NCBI GenBank assembly: GCA_963754645.1
Contig: CAVWGP010000004.1
Coordinates: 930,001-994,000, forward strand
From: CAVWGP01 sp963754645
GTDB taxonomy: Bacteria > Pseudomonadota > Alphaproteobacteria > Bin65
Direction: 5' to 3'
DNA: 64,000 nucleotides
Under the pieces are notes generated by a model. The model had not been told where the DNA came from. It saw only the letters and a list, made by a program, of their open reading frames with translations, and searched no databases. Position 1 is the stretch's first letter. Each line of letters starts with the position of its first letter. Position numbers and translations under genes: made by a program. This document shows positions 1 to 9,272 of the stretch, piece by piece.

Positions 1-1278
1 AATGAACGGGGCCAGCGCCGCCACATCAGTCTGAGCGGCAAACCCGTCGCGGACGAACGCGGGCGCGTAACCGGATATCGCGGCACGGCCAGCGACATCA
101 CAGACCGCATCGCCGCCGAGGCGGAAACCGAGCGCATGCGGCAGCTTCTGCAGGCGGCAATCGAGGCGTTTGACGGCGGCTTTGCGATCTTCGATGCCGA
201 TGGGCAGCTCGCGCTCTGGAACCGGCAATTCGAAGCGTGGCACGTCGAGGTCGGTTGCCGCGTGGCGACTGGCGCGCGCTATATCGAACTCGTCGAGCAA
301 TCGGGACGAGCGCCGCAACTGCGAATCGCGGACGATCAGCGCGCAAATTGGATTGCGTCGCGTATCGCCCTGTGCGGCGAAACGCACGGTAACCTGGAGT
401 CGCAATGGTCTGGCGGCCGCTGGATGTGGATCAGCCACCGGCGCCTGCACGGCGACTGGAGCTTGTGCGTCATGGTCGACATCACAGGCTTGAAGCGGCG
501 CGAGATGGAACTGTTCGCAGCCAGGGTCGAAGCCGAGAGCGCCAACCGCGCCAAATCGAACTTCCTTGCCCGCATGAGCCACGAACTGCGCACGCCGCTC
601 AATGCCATCATCGGATTTTCCGAGGCGCAGGCCACGCAAATATTCGGACCGATCGGCGATGCGCGCTATCTCGGCTACGCGCGCGACGTCCGCGACAGCG
701 GCCACCATTTGCTTGGCATTATCAATCAGCTGCTCGACATGTCGCGCGCCGAGGCCGGCAAGTTCGAGCTCGACGAAGAATTGTTCGATTTGAATCCGGT
801 TATCGACGAAGCGGTCAAATTGCTGTCGGACCGAGCGAATATGACCGGCGTTGCGATCGAACGCACGTCGCTTCCGGGTTCTTGCCGTCTCCGCGCCGAT
901 CGCCGTCTGGTCAAGCAGATGCTCATCAACCTGCTGTCGAACGCGGTCAAGTTCACGCCGTCCGGCGGCCGGATCACGATCCTTGCGACGAAAGATGCGG
1001 CTGGGAATCTGGCGTTGACGGTGGCCGACACCGGCATCGGCATCGCGGCGAATGACATTGCGATCGTTTTGACTCCGTTCGGCCAGATCCACAGTCCGCT
1101 GACCCGCAAGCACGAGGGCACCGGACTCGGGCTCAGCTTGGTCAAGACATTCATCGAATTGCACGGCGGCACGATGGCCCTAATCAGCACTCTGGGCGAG
1201 GGCACCGCGGTGACGCTAACCCTCCCGCGTCAGCGCGTCGAGCACGACCCGGGGCGGCCGGCCGACATTGCCGCGTAG
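1..1278 (+). CDS. PAS-domain sensor histidine kinase, 5' end outside window
   Basis: The reading frame is open from base 1, so the gene begins upstream of the window. The first ~40 codons read as the end of a PAS domain (ISLSGKPVADERGRVTGYRG then SDITDR), and a second PAS-like domain follows (AIFDADGQLALWNRQFEAWH). A HisKA domain with the H-box MSHELRTPLNAIIGF lies near base 580. The ATPase domain has an N-box (LLSNAVKFTPSGG), G1 (DTGIGI) and G2 (GTGLGLSL). By family knowledge the conserved His is autophosphorylated and passes phosphate to a response regulator. No transmembrane segment or receiver domain is visible in the part present, and no partner regulator lies in the window. An internal ATG at 136 exists but is unlikely to be the true start because the PAS homology extends upstream of it. 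Confidence 0.92.
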   Translation, partial: NERGQRRHISLSGKPVADERGRVTGYRGTASDITDRIAAEAETERMRQLLQAAIEAFDGGFAIFDADGQLALWNRQFEAWHVEVGCRVATGARYIELVEQSGRAPQLRIADDQRANWIASRIALCGETHGNLESQWSGGRWMWISHRRLHGDWSLCVMVDITGLKRREMELFAARVEAESANRAKSNFLARMSHELRTPLNAIIGFSEAQATQIFGPIGDARYLGYARDVRDSGHHLLGIINQLLDMSRAEAGKFELDEELFDLNPVIDEAVKLLSDRANMTGVAIERTSLPGSCRLRADRRLVKQMLINLLSNAVKFTPSGGRITILATKDAAGNLALTVADTGIGIAANDIAIVLTPFGQIHSPLTRKHEGTGLGLSLVKTFIELHGGTMALISTLGEGTAVTLTLPRQRVEHDPGRPADIAA

Positions 1279-1330
1279 CCCTGCGCGGCGACGCTTTTTG
1301 CGCCGGCGCGCAAATCTGAGGCACGGTGTC

Positions 1331-2191
1331 TCATGCGCCCCGTTTGCGCGTCAGCCACAACGCGAAGCACGCGGCGGTCACGAACATGATGAGGCTGTAG
1401 ACCGCGGCCGGGATCGACATGACGCCGTTGTTCAGCACGTTGAGGGCGAGGAAGATCGCCAAGGTGCCGTTGTGGATGCCGATTTCCATCGCGATGGCGA
1501 TCGCCTGGCGCTCGGGCAGCCGGATCGCGCGGGGCACGGCGTAGCCGGCGGCCATGCTGACGAGGTTGAAGGCGAGGCAGGCAAGGCCGACGGCGGCGAA
1601 GTAGCCGACAACGTTCGTCCATTCGCCGGCGATGGCGACCGCGATCAACGCCGCCAGCAGCAACACGGCAAATAGCCGCATCGGTTTGTCGAAGCGCGCA
1701 GCGAAAGCCGGCGCCCGCGCCCGCACCATCATGCCGAGAACGACCGGCAGCACGATGATGACCGCGACCTCGACGATTTTTCGGAACGGCGGCGGCACAT
1801 ATTGTCCCTGGCCCAGAAAAAATTCGAGCGACCAGCCGACGATCAGGGGCAGCGTCAGCAATGACAGCGCGCTGTTGATCGCCGTCAGCGTAATGTTGAG
1901 CGCCACGTCGCCGCGGGCGAGATGGCTATAAATGTTGGCGGTCGCCCCGCCGGGCGAGGCTGCCAGGATCATGAGGCCGACCGCCAATTCCGGCGGCAAG
2001 CGGAATAGCCGCGCCAGCCCGTAGGCGCAAGCCGTCAGCAGCGCGGTCTGCAGCAGCAGGCCGACAACGATGGCGCGGGGATAGCGCGCCACGCGCCGGA
2101 AATCATCGAGCGTCAGGTTGAGGCCGAGCCCGAACATGATGATGCCGAGGGCGAGCGGCAACAGTAGGTTGGTGATGAGCGTCGCTTGCAT
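1331..2191 (-). CDS. Bile acid:sodium symporter (BASS/SBF) family transporter
   Basis: This 286-residue protein is almost entirely hydrophobic with about nine or ten predicted membrane segments, the usual SBF-family size. Family-like stretches are IMFGLGLNLTLDDFRRV near the N-terminus, ILAASPGGATANIYSHLA (the conserved N-terminal-half motif) and MEIGIHNGTLAIFLALNVL (the second-half crossover motif). Family members import organic anions, such as bile acids, pantoate or pyruvate-like compounds, with sodium in the inner membrane. The substrate cannot be told from sequence. It stands alone, convergent with the upstream histidine kinase (52 bases between stop codons). Confidence 0.9.
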   Translation of the reverse strand: MQATLITNLLLPLALGIIMFGLGLNLTLDDFRRVARYPRAIVVGLLLQTALLTACAYGLARLFRLPPELAVGLMILAASPGGATANIYSHLARGDVALNITLTAINSALSLLTLPLIVGWSLEFFLGQGQYVPPPFRKIVEVAVIIVLPVVLGMMVRARAPAFAARFDKPMRLFAVLLLAALIAVAIAGEWTNVVGYFAAVGLACLAFNLVSMAAGYAVPRAIRLPERQAIAIAMEIGIHNGTLAIFLALNVLNNGVMSIPAAVYSLIMFVTAACFALWLTRKRGA

Positions 2192-2240
2192 CGTTGCCTT
2201 ATGCTATGGCGACCAAAGGCGGATTCGTCAATTTGCCAAT

Positions 2241-2552
2241 TCAACGTGCCGTCGCGCCGGACGATACGATGAACGGCAGCGTGACCAGATCGCCGACGTC
2301 GGCGCCGAGCAGATCGATAAAGGCGAACGGATGCCCGTTTGAATGCGAGCCGCCGTTATCGTCGATCTTGACGATGGTGCCGAAGCCCGCCTGATCGTAC
2401 CCCAGCGCATCGAGGCCCTCCGTGTGACGGCGGTTACTGCCAACCCGCGCATGTCGGAAAACGAGCGCATTGGGCCAGCGTCCGCGGCGGCTCGGGATTG
2501 CGGCGGCGGCGGCCCGGTCAAGCGGGCCGGCACGCCGATTTTGTGAACGCAA
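2241..2552 (-). pseudogene. Possible RTX-like C-terminal fragment
   Basis: The minus-strand frame contains FGTIVKIDDNGGSHSNG then FAFIDLLGADVGDL. It resembles the end of hemolysin-type (RTX) secreted proteins, which typically finish with an Asp/Gly-rich stretch and a hydrophobic secretion tail. The upstream part is Arg/Ala-rich and unlike any protein I recognise, and no full-length gene can be assembled. Taken with the RTX-like start on the plus strand at 2723, this stretch may be the residue of a decayed exoprotein locus. The assignment is weak. The remainder of 2192-2722 shows nothing else recognisable. Confidence 0.2.
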
Positions 2553-2722
2553 TCACAGCACCGCTGCATTTGTGACGGCGCGCACGGCGAAATAGTTCAC
2601 GTGCGGGTTCAGATTGCCTCTTCCGAGTGACAGCGCGCCCTGAGACATTCACGCCCGTTCGATATGGTCCGCTTCACCTGAGCCCAAAGGCGCTTTGCGC
2701 CGCAATCGAATGGAGCGACACC

Positions 2723-2830
2723 ATGGCCAAGATCATCAACGGCAAGCCTTGAAGCGATACGATCTGGGGAAGCGCGGGCGACCGCATCGATCTTAGAGAC
2801 CTGATGAAGAGCGTCACCAACTTCACCGGC
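2723..2830 (+). pseudogene. Start of an RTX-type exoprotein, nonsense-disrupted
   Basis: A good ribosome site (tggagcgacacc) precedes ATG 2723, which reads MAKIINGKP, then a TGA at 2750-2752, then SDTIWGSAGDRIDLRDL in the same frame. Hemolysin-type calcium-binding proteins commonly begin with MA.IINGT.GSDTI.GSAGDD. A G-to-T change turning GGA (Gly) into TGA would explain the stop exactly. Downstream the frame loses all Gly/Asp-rich nonapeptides, so only the start is left. What is seen is the start codon, ribosome site, stop and motif. The RTX identity is inference. Confidence 0.4.
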
Positions 2831-2979
2831 TGGAACGCGGTGGGCGGGGTGCCGTGGCGCCCCGCCCCCCGCCATAATTCCGATTTGAGCCTCATTGCAT
2901 TGCGGCAAGTTACGCGCTAACCAATTGGCGCAGAAGAGAAACGGTCGGCCCTTGTGGGTCGATCGACGGGGAAGGCGGC

Positions 2980-3486
2980 ATGACCAGCACGCGCATCGGC
3001 GTTTATCCGGGCACGTTCGACCCGATCACCAACGGCCATGTCGATATCATCCGCCGCGCCTTGCGGGTTTGCGACAAGCTCGTCGTCGGCGTCGCCATCA
3101 ACATCGGCAAGGATCCGCTGTTCACGCTGGAAGAGCGCGTCGCGCTGGTCGATGAAACGCTGCGCCAGATCAACGCCGCCTCGGCCAATGGCAGAGTCGT
3201 CGATTCGCGGCCCTTCAGCAATCTGCTCATGCACTTCGTCGAGGAATGCGGCGGCGCGATGATCGTGCGCGGGTTGCGCGCCGTGTCCGATTTCGAATAC
3301 GAGTTCCAGATGGCGGGCATGAACGCGCGGCTCAATTCGCGCATCGAGACGGTGTTCCTGATGGCCTCCGAGAGCCAGCATTTCATCGCCTCGCGCCTGG
3401 TCAAGGAAATCGCCCGGCTCGGCGGCGACGTGACCAGCTTCGTTCCCAAGCACGTCGCCGACAAGTTGAAGGACAAATTTCCCTGA
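2980..3486 (+). CDS. coaD: Phosphopantetheine adenylyltransferase
   Basis: CoaD adenylylates 4'-phosphopantetheine with ATP to form dephospho-CoA, the penultimate step of coenzyme A synthesis, in the cytosol. The 168-residue length is standard. The nucleotidyltransferase signature YPGTFDPITNGH (T/HxGH motif) lies at residues 9-20. RGLRAVSDFEYE forms the pantetheine-binding region near residue 91, and ASRLVKEIARLGGDV is the C-terminal signature. The ATG at 2980 follows ggggaaggcggc. The gene is intact, monocistronic, and followed by a strong hairpin terminator at 3496-3559. Confidence 0.97.
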   Translation: MTSTRIGVYPGTFDPITNGHVDIIRRALRVCDKLVVGVAINIGKDPLFTLEERVALVDETLRQINAASANGRVVDSRPFSNLLMHFVEECGGAMIVRGLRAVSDFEYEFQMAGMNARLNSRIETVFLMASESQHFIASRLVKEIARLGGDVTSFVPKHVADKLKDKFP

Positions 3487-3495
3487 GGCGGCGCG

Positions 3496-3559
3496 CTTGG
3501 CGGCCTTCGGCGCGAGCGCGGGCTTAAGCCATTGATAAGCTCGAAGGCCGCCAAGTTTT
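3496..3559 (+). terminator. Rho-independent terminator of coaD
   Basis: A perfect 14-bp inverted repeat, cttggcggccttcg at 3496-3509 and cgaaggccgccaag at 3542-3555, lies 10 bases after the coaD stop and is followed by TTTT (3556-3559). The 32-base loop holds a second small palindrome (ggcttaagcc). It fits a terminator, although the loop is longer than usual. Confidence 0.65.
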
Positions 3560-3685
3560 GGGCTTGGGAACCTTCGCGATTTGGCATTCTTCGAGAGAAT
3601 CAAGCACTTAGCCGCGATTTTTGCCCATAATCCCAGGCGCGGCCGCGGCCGATTTGGCGGCCTTCGGTCGAATCAAGCACTTAGC
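3497..3685 (+). repeat. Short direct repeats between coaD and the broken SBP gene
   Basis: The 14-mer ttggcggccttcgg occurs at 3497-3510 and again at 3654-3667. The 16-mer gaatcaagcacttagc occurs at 3597-3612 and 3670-3685. The first repeat is also one arm of the coaD terminator. The duplicated segments suggest local copying or slippage. I see no gene in 3560-3714. Confidence 0.5.
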
Positions 3686-3714
3686 GCCCGGGTGCCCGAC
3701 CGGCTGGCCCTGCG

Positions 3715-4895
3715 TCAATTGCTCTTGGGCTTATCCTCGCCTTCGGCTTTTTTCTCGCCCTCGGGCTTCTTTTCGGGCTCGCCGGACTTGGGCGGAGCGG
3801 GCGGCGGCGCGGCGGCGCGCTTTTTCTTGTCCTCTTCGAGCGCGGCGACGGCCTTCTTGACGAAGCTGTCGTCGAAATAGGCGGTCACGTCGGGCGCGGT
3901 CTGGAACGGGCGCTTCGCCGGATCCTTGATCGAGGCGAACAGCAGGTTGCGCGCCGCCGAGATCGCCTGGCCGTTGATGTTGATCTCCTTGATGTCGTTC
4001 TCGGTCCACGCGGCGCGGTCGTATTTGATGAGGGAGACGAAGAGTTCGGCCTCTTCCTTGTTCAGCGGCACGCCGAACTGGCGGCCGAAATAGTACGGCG
4101 AGGAGCTGCGCCAAGTCGTCTTGTTGTTGTGGATATAATCCAAGGTCTTGACCCAGGCGGTGACAAAGCGCTGGATCGTGCCCGGGCTGGTTCTTGACGC
4201 ATTCCGCGTTGGCAAAAACCGGGCGCAGCCCGATGCGGCCGATCAGCGTCGTGATCTGCTCGTTCGGTCATGACCGAGCGCGCGCTTGTTTGTCTTTCGA
4301 CGTAGCCGCGCCGTGTATTCGCGCGCTGCGAAGATCGGCGCCGCATCTTCTTTTGCTGCCAGCCTGGGCGCGCCTTCGGATCGAGCATGAGCCGAACTGG
4401 TTCAGTTGGAAGAAATCGACATGGACGTCCGAAAGCGCATCTTGCTGAACGCCAGAACGCGGAAGAGTTCCGGCACCGGATCGAAATTATGCGTTCCGCC
4501 GACAAACAAGATGGTTTGCCCTTGAGACTGGCAACGTCCTTCGTCGTCGTGTCCCAGGCCGGGACGATCAATTCGATCTCGCGGCCATAGCCGTCGAGGG
4601 CGACGACTTTCGCTGTCGGCCTTGCCATGGGCCATATCCAGCAGCCATGACTGCGGACCGATGCACGATATCGGTGAAGCCGCTGGCGAGCGCATTGACG
4701 GCGGCGTTCTGATCCATCGCCGGCGTCTGGCTGACGAGATGCCTTCGCGGGCGAAGAATCCGCGCTCGATGCCGACCAAGAGCGGCAGCGCTTGGCGTGC
4801 CCGGCAAGTAGGTGACGCGGACGAACGGCCGATCCGCAGCCGTCTGGCGTCGCCGCAGCGGCGAAGCGGCGAAAGAGACCGAGGAAACATGAAAT
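3715..4895 (-). pseudogene. ABC transporter substrate-binding protein (NMT1/SsuA type), frameshifted
   Basis: Pieces of one periplasmic binding protein appear in order on the minus strand but in all three frames. These are LLVGIERGFFAREGI (~4745-4790), AMDQNAAVNALASGFTDI (~4660-4720), VVALDGYGREIELIVPAW (~4570-4620), ILFVGGTHNFDPVPELFRV (~4450-4505), and an intact C-terminal third ending with a Lys/Glu/Pro-rich tail (to 3715). The first motif is typical of the nitrate/sulfonate/thiamine-precursor binding family. No permease or ATPase is adjacent. Motifs are preserved while the frame changes at least four times. This is either a recently inactivated gene or consensus-sequence errors. Confidence 0.6.
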
Positions 4896-5214
4896 TGCGA
4901 AGATCGATCCGAAACCCCGTGCGCAGTCGCGAAGCCCTATTAGTGCGGGATTACCGCCGAAAATGCTAGGAAGAAGCGCAAATTGGTCCAACGTGCATGC
5001 CTTGAATCGCGGTATCGCGTCGAATATCGCAAGAAAATAGTCAATTAGTAGTTAAATCGCAGTAATCATACCAGTTTGTCATGAATATTGGCGCTGTGTG
5101 CCGCGATCTTTAATTAAATATGCGGCTGAATTCACGTTCATAGCGGCACTGGCGAACTGCCGCCGCCGGCGTTTTCGAAAGCCAAGCATCGGCGCGCGAA
5201 CGCCGGCTGGCTAA
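4896..5214. other. Intergenic stretch without a gene
   Basis: It is AT-richer than its surroundings, around 5030-5130 especially. I see no coding frame with family resemblance, no clear promoter pair and no RNA gene. It separates the broken binding-protein gene (upstream end) from the downstream end of the Fap-like operon. Confidence 0.5.
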
Positions 5215-6817
5215 TCAAGCGACACGTGATCGGCACGCGACGCGAGAAACAAAATCCGGCGAGTACTTCGTCAGGCCAAGGCCGGCATTGACCTGAGGAC
5301 TGACATTCGGCCGCAGGCCGATCGACGTGCCGATGACCATGCGCGCATCGGTGAAGACGGTTCCGGGGACCGTGCGGCCGCCCGCGATGGTGGAGAAGGC
5401 GTGCTCGTGGATGAAGGTGAAGTTGAGCGAAATGCGCTCGCTGACGGCGACATTCATGCCGGCAAAGAAGTTGTAGGAATCGCCGGGATCGATGCGGCCG
5501 AAATCCGCCTGGGCTTGCGCGGCAGTTCGACCGTATAGCCGCCGCCGATGAAGAACGCGACCGGATCGACCGTCCAGACGAAGGTCGTGGTCGCCGAAAC
5601 GGCGAAGAAGCCGCTGCCGGTCGGCGACTGCCTCAAGCGCCGTTCGCCGCACGGCGGTCCCGATCGACTTCGGTGCGGATGTCGAAGGCCGAGCGGCCGG
5701 TGGGGAAGCGGCCGGCACGCGCACCAGGACATTGGGCACCCAGCCGCTGCCGATCCGGCTTGGCCGGTGGGCCGACTTCAAGATCGCCGATGCCGGTTCC
5801 CGGTAACCGTCCGTTCGAGCACGTCGGGCGTGCCGACGCCGAGGACTTCGGTTTCGCGGCGATGCGAAAAGGGCAGGCTGATATTCGCCTGCAGGCGCGG
5901 CAGGATGCCGTAGCGGCGCGCGAAGATTGCCCGTCATGATTTCGCGCTCAAGGCTGTCGACGCGGATCGTGCCGATGATGATCGCTTCGAACAGCGTGAT
6001 GCCCGTTGATCGCGACGCGATCACTCGAGAAGCGCGAATAGTCGAAGGACGGCTCGACCTGGAGCGTTCTGGGTTTCAGCAGGATGGCGCCGCGCTCGAT
6101 CAGCAGTTGATCGACCGGCTGTTCGGATTTGGCGCGATCGGCGTCACCGGCGCCCGGCGGCGGCGTTGTCAGGCGGGGTCGCCGGGCGGCTGGCCGGGGC
6201 GTCCGGGCGGCGTGCCGGTTGCGGGCCGGCGGCGGCGCCGGGCTGGCGCGGCGCGGCCGTCCCGGCTGTTCAGGCTCGGTGCGTTCGGGCTCGGTCTTGA
6301 ATTCCGGCTGGCGCGGCACGGTGCCTTGAACGAGCTGAATGCTATCGGCCGGCGCCAGGATCGAGGTGCCGTCGGGCAGAATGATGCGCACGACGTTGAC
6401 CGTCGTGCCGCCACGGAAGCGTTCGAGATCGCTATCCCAAGCTCCGTGGCCCAACTGTTCGGCGAAGAGCATTTTTGCCGTGAAAGATCGGGCGATAGTC
6501 GCGAGACCGGCACCGATCCCGTCGGCGCCGCCGGGCGCGCGCCGTCCGGAGCCGCGCCGCGGCGCGTCGATGTTGCTGGCTTGCGCTGCATCCTGCTCGG
6601 TCGATTTTTTCTGTTGGTCCTCGAGCCGCTTCTGTTGCTCCTCGATGATGCGTTCGAGCCGCTTGATGCGATCGTCGTCGTTGTTTGCGCAGGCGGCTCC
6701 GCAGCCGACAAACGCGCAAGACAACGCGACCGCCGAGAGCGCCGTCGAAAGACATCGAAGCGCGAACCCCAATGATTGGATAACCACGTGTCCCTCGCCC
6801 TTCGCCTGCTGTTCCAT
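5215..6817 (-). pseudogene. FapF-like outer-membrane barrel with N-terminal coiled coil, frameshifted
   Basis: Reading from ATG 6817, a signal or lipoprotein-like N-terminus (ALSCAFVGCGAACA) is followed by a coiled coil (DRIKRLERIIEEQQKRLEDQ), a Pro/Arg-rich linker and a beta-barrel half. Barrel pieces in three frames are LLKPRTLQVEPSFDYSRF, ITLFEAIIIGTIRVDSLERE, YGILPRLQANISLPFSHRRE, TGIGDLEVG, SGFFAVSATTTFVWTVDPVA, YNFFAGMNVAVSERISLNF and IGTSIGLRPNVSPQVNAGLG. The strand pattern resembles Phenol_MetA_deg-type transporters. A coiled coil plus barrel, last in an operon with a C39-like peptidase, is the architecture of FapF, the pore that exports amyloid subunits in Pseudomonas. The internal DSDLERFRGG looks like a double-glycine motif. 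At least five frameshifts occur. The assignment is by architecture and order. Confidence 0.55.
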
Positions 6818-7044
6818 CGGACTCTGCTTCCACCACCTAAATCGAATCGCCCACGAATATCGTTAAGCAAGTCTTAACCGAGAATTATCCGCCACGACAA
6901 CAGAAAACCGCGACTTGTTGCGGGTTATTCGACATGCCACCGCATTCGAGTTACGAATTCGTCGACGCTGCCGCGCCGGCGAATTCGCGCATCGAGCGGA
7001 GCAGCCAAAATGCCATCGCGCCTCAGGGCAAGACAGCTTTCTTG

Positions 7045-7619
7045 TCACGCCAGCTGCACACGCTCGTCTCGCGCCGGCCGTCGCCGCAACGGCACACCCC
7101 AAGACGCGAGCGTCCGCCCGAGCGCTCGTCCCGCCGTTATCGCGCCGAAAATCGCTGCACAGGTCGGCACTTGCGACGAGTTGAGCACGTTCACGAGCGC
7201 GATCTGGACCGTCAGGTTGGAGTTGACGACGTTGAAGCTGCCGGGCACCTGCACGATGTTGAAGACGCCGTAGACGTTTGCAGCGAGCCGACGAAGGCTT
7301 GGATGTTGACCTGGGCGCCATCCACCGTCGTTGTCGTCGGGGTCGTGCCGAAGGTGCCGCCGGTCGTGCGGTCGTGCCGCCGCCGATCAGACTGCCGTTC
7401 TCGACGAAGGCCGAGAACATGACGTTGAAGGCGATGCCGGAGAAGCCGCCGCGCATGCTTCCGAGCTTCTCGTCGGGGATCGCGCGCGGCACATCTGCGA
7501 ATCCGGCATCAGATCCATCGTGCCGCGCTTCTTGTCCGCTCGCGGCTGAGCGAAACCGAAGCCAGCAGCGCGAGAACAGCCGCCGGCAAGGCCAACCGAA
7601 TTCTTATCGTTTTCCGCAT
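7045..7619 (-). pseudogene. Small exported protein with double-glycine motif, at the fapE position, frameshifted
   Basis: ATG 7619 follows a strong ribosome site (ggaggttacac) and encodes a signal peptide (RLALPAAVLALLASV). Fragments in successive frames are FAQPRADKKRGTMDLMPD, FADVPRAIPDEKLGSMRGGF, SGIAFNVMFSAFVENGSL, TTVDGAQVNIQAFVGSL and VPGSFNVVNSNLTVQIALV. The stretch IPDEKLGSMRGG matches the shape of leader motifs cut by C39 peptidases (acidic-x-x-L-x-x-(I/M)-x-GG). The C39-like gene ends only 48 bases upstream. By position it corresponds to fapE, but sequence similarity to FapE is not evident. The 3' end is uncertain: 7045 in one frame, 6863 in another. The bases down to 6818 contain nothing else. 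Confidence 0.45.
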
Positions 7620-7667
7620 GTGTAACCTCCGTTATTCTATTCTTATGCTTTCAGTACTCACTGTGCA

Positions 7668-8356
7668 TTAGAACTCGCCGGCGCCGGGCCGGATTTGTCC
7701 GAGATATTGATCAAGCACGTAGCGAACCTGCCCGATGGGGCCGAGGCCGCCTTCGAGCACGAATTGGTTCTTGGCGCTGCGCTGTTCGCTCGAGAAAGAC
7801 CAGGATGATCGAATTCCATGCGCGGCCGAATTCTTCGAGCGACAAGCTGCGATTGCCGAAGGCCGGGATCGGCGATGAAGACCTCGCCGTCCTTGACGCC
7901 CTTGACGACGACGAAATGATTGTAGCCGCGCGAGTTGATCAGGGTCAGGAACGGGAACCTTGATGTCCTTGAGCGCATTCACGTCGGTGATCTTGAAGCC
8001 GCGCACGACATAGCCGCGGCGGTCGCCGAAATGCTTGAGCTCCAGCATCGAGAAGCCTTCCTTCTCGATCTTGGCCTTGTCGCCGAACTTGAACGACATC
8101 GTCGATGACGGCCCTTTCGTCGACCTTGTCGCCATAGAAATAAGTCAGCAGGGTCGCGACGGTGGCGGCGCCGCAGCTCAGGTCGAAGGCCTGGCGCACG
8201 ACGTTGGTGAAGCGCAGCTCGACCATGCTCTTGCGCGGACATCGAGCTGCAAGTCGCCCGGCACGGGATCGGTATTGCGCCGAGCCGACGCCGGCGCCGG
8301 CGCTGAGAGCGCGGCCAGCGAAAAGCGCGCCAGAAATGTACGAATGCGCGCATCAT
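7668..8356 (-). pseudogene. C39-like cysteine peptidase (FapD-like), frameshifted
   Basis: The N-terminus reads as a signal sequence (SLAALSAGAGVG after one frame correction). The peptidase core follows: VVRQAFDLSCGAATVATLLT with the candidate catalytic Cys, GYNHFVVVKGVKDGEVFIAD with the His and Asp, and GNRSLSLEEFGRAWNSIILV. The Cys-His-Asp order and the SCGAA...HFVVV...DP spacing are those of C39-like double-glycine peptidases, and FapD is a periplasmic member of this group. No ABC-transporter domains are attached, unlike bacteriocin exporters. ATG 8356 overlaps the TGA of the preceding amyloid-like gene (ATGA). About three frameshifts, near 8300, 8110 and 7870, break the frame. Confidence 0.65.
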
Positions 8357-9121
8357 CGCCAATTCATCACGGTGATGCCGATGCAGACGGTGTTGGTCAC
8401 GATATTGCCTTCGCCCGCGACCTGCGTGACTTGCGCGACGCCGCTGTAGCCGGCGAAGGAATTGTTGATCGAATTGCTGAGCGTTGCGTGTTGCCGTCGC
8501 ATCGATCGGTGTTCTGGCCGCGATGTGCCGTCAGCGTCGCGCTCGTTCGTGATCGAGAAGATCGTCGCCGGCGGCGAGGCCGATGCCGAGACGCGAGCGA
8601 CATTGCGCTGGACGTTGAGATTGCCCGAGGTCTGGTTGACCATGCGCGATGCCGTGCATGCCGGTGAAAGCTGCTGTCGATCGTGTTGGTGCGTGAGCCG
8701 CCGGATCGACGGTGAGCGAGATCTCCGGTGATGCGCGGCCCAATCGAGACCTGCTGAATGCACGCTGCTGCTCGGACCGCGGGCCAAGCGCGATGGCGAC
8801 GACGTTGGCCTGATTGTTGAGTTGCCGATATCCTGGTTGAAGAGGTTGCAGGCCGACGAATTGCCGAGAAGGAATTGGTCGATCGAGTGTGTACCGGATG
8901 CCGTTGATGTCGACGATCGTATTGTCGCTGATCGTCGCCGATGCAGAATGAGCGCGCGAGCTGCTCGAAGCTCGTGCTCTGGACGACGCGTGAGCGCCGG
9001 TGCCGGCGGCCGCCGTCTTGGCGCGCGCGCCGGCGAAAGGGACAACGCCCGCGGACGCCGAAAACGCAGCCGCCCGCAAGCGCAAGATTTCGTCAGCACT
9101 CTGCATAATGGATAGTCTCAT
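8353..9121 (-). pseudogene. Fap-like amyloid repeat protein, third in operon, frameshifted
   Basis: ATG 9121 follows gcggagg and encodes an Ala-rich, possibly signal-like N-terminus (RLRAAAFSASAGVVPFAGA). Three repeat units can be pieced together: QFLLGNSSACNLFNQDIGN with NNQANVVAIALG, SSFTGMHGIA with VNQTSGNLNVQ, and SNSINNSFAGYSGVAQVTQ ending TNTVCIGITVMNWR. The pattern SxxxNSxxI.xxNQxxGNxNxQxNxxxxA recurs in all three exported proteins of this operon and resembles FapC/FapB amyloid repeats. Its TGA overlaps the start of the C39-like gene, implying translational coupling. At least four frameshifts are present. Confidence 0.5.
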
Positions 9122-9153
9122 TCTACGGCCTCCGCGAGCCGTGAACTGGTGAG

Positions 9154-9199
9154 AAAAAGGGGTGGAGCGGACTCTCTGCGGAAGAGTTTCCGCTCCACC
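9154..9199 (-). terminator. Internal terminator/attenuator between second and third amyloid genes
   Basis: On the minus strand a stem ggtggagcgg/ccgctccacc (9190-9199 with 9161-9170) is extended inside by actct/agagt and followed by cccTTTTT (Ts at 9158-9154). This is a textbook rho-independent signal placed about 33 bases before the third amyloid gene. It would reduce transcription of the secretion genes relative to the first two subunit genes. Confidence 0.6.
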
Positions 9200-9272
9200 G
9201 CCTCGAGCCGGCGGGGAAAGGGGTTCGGACGCTGTCCCCACCGGAGCGCGGATGAGGCTAGGCGAGTGTGGC

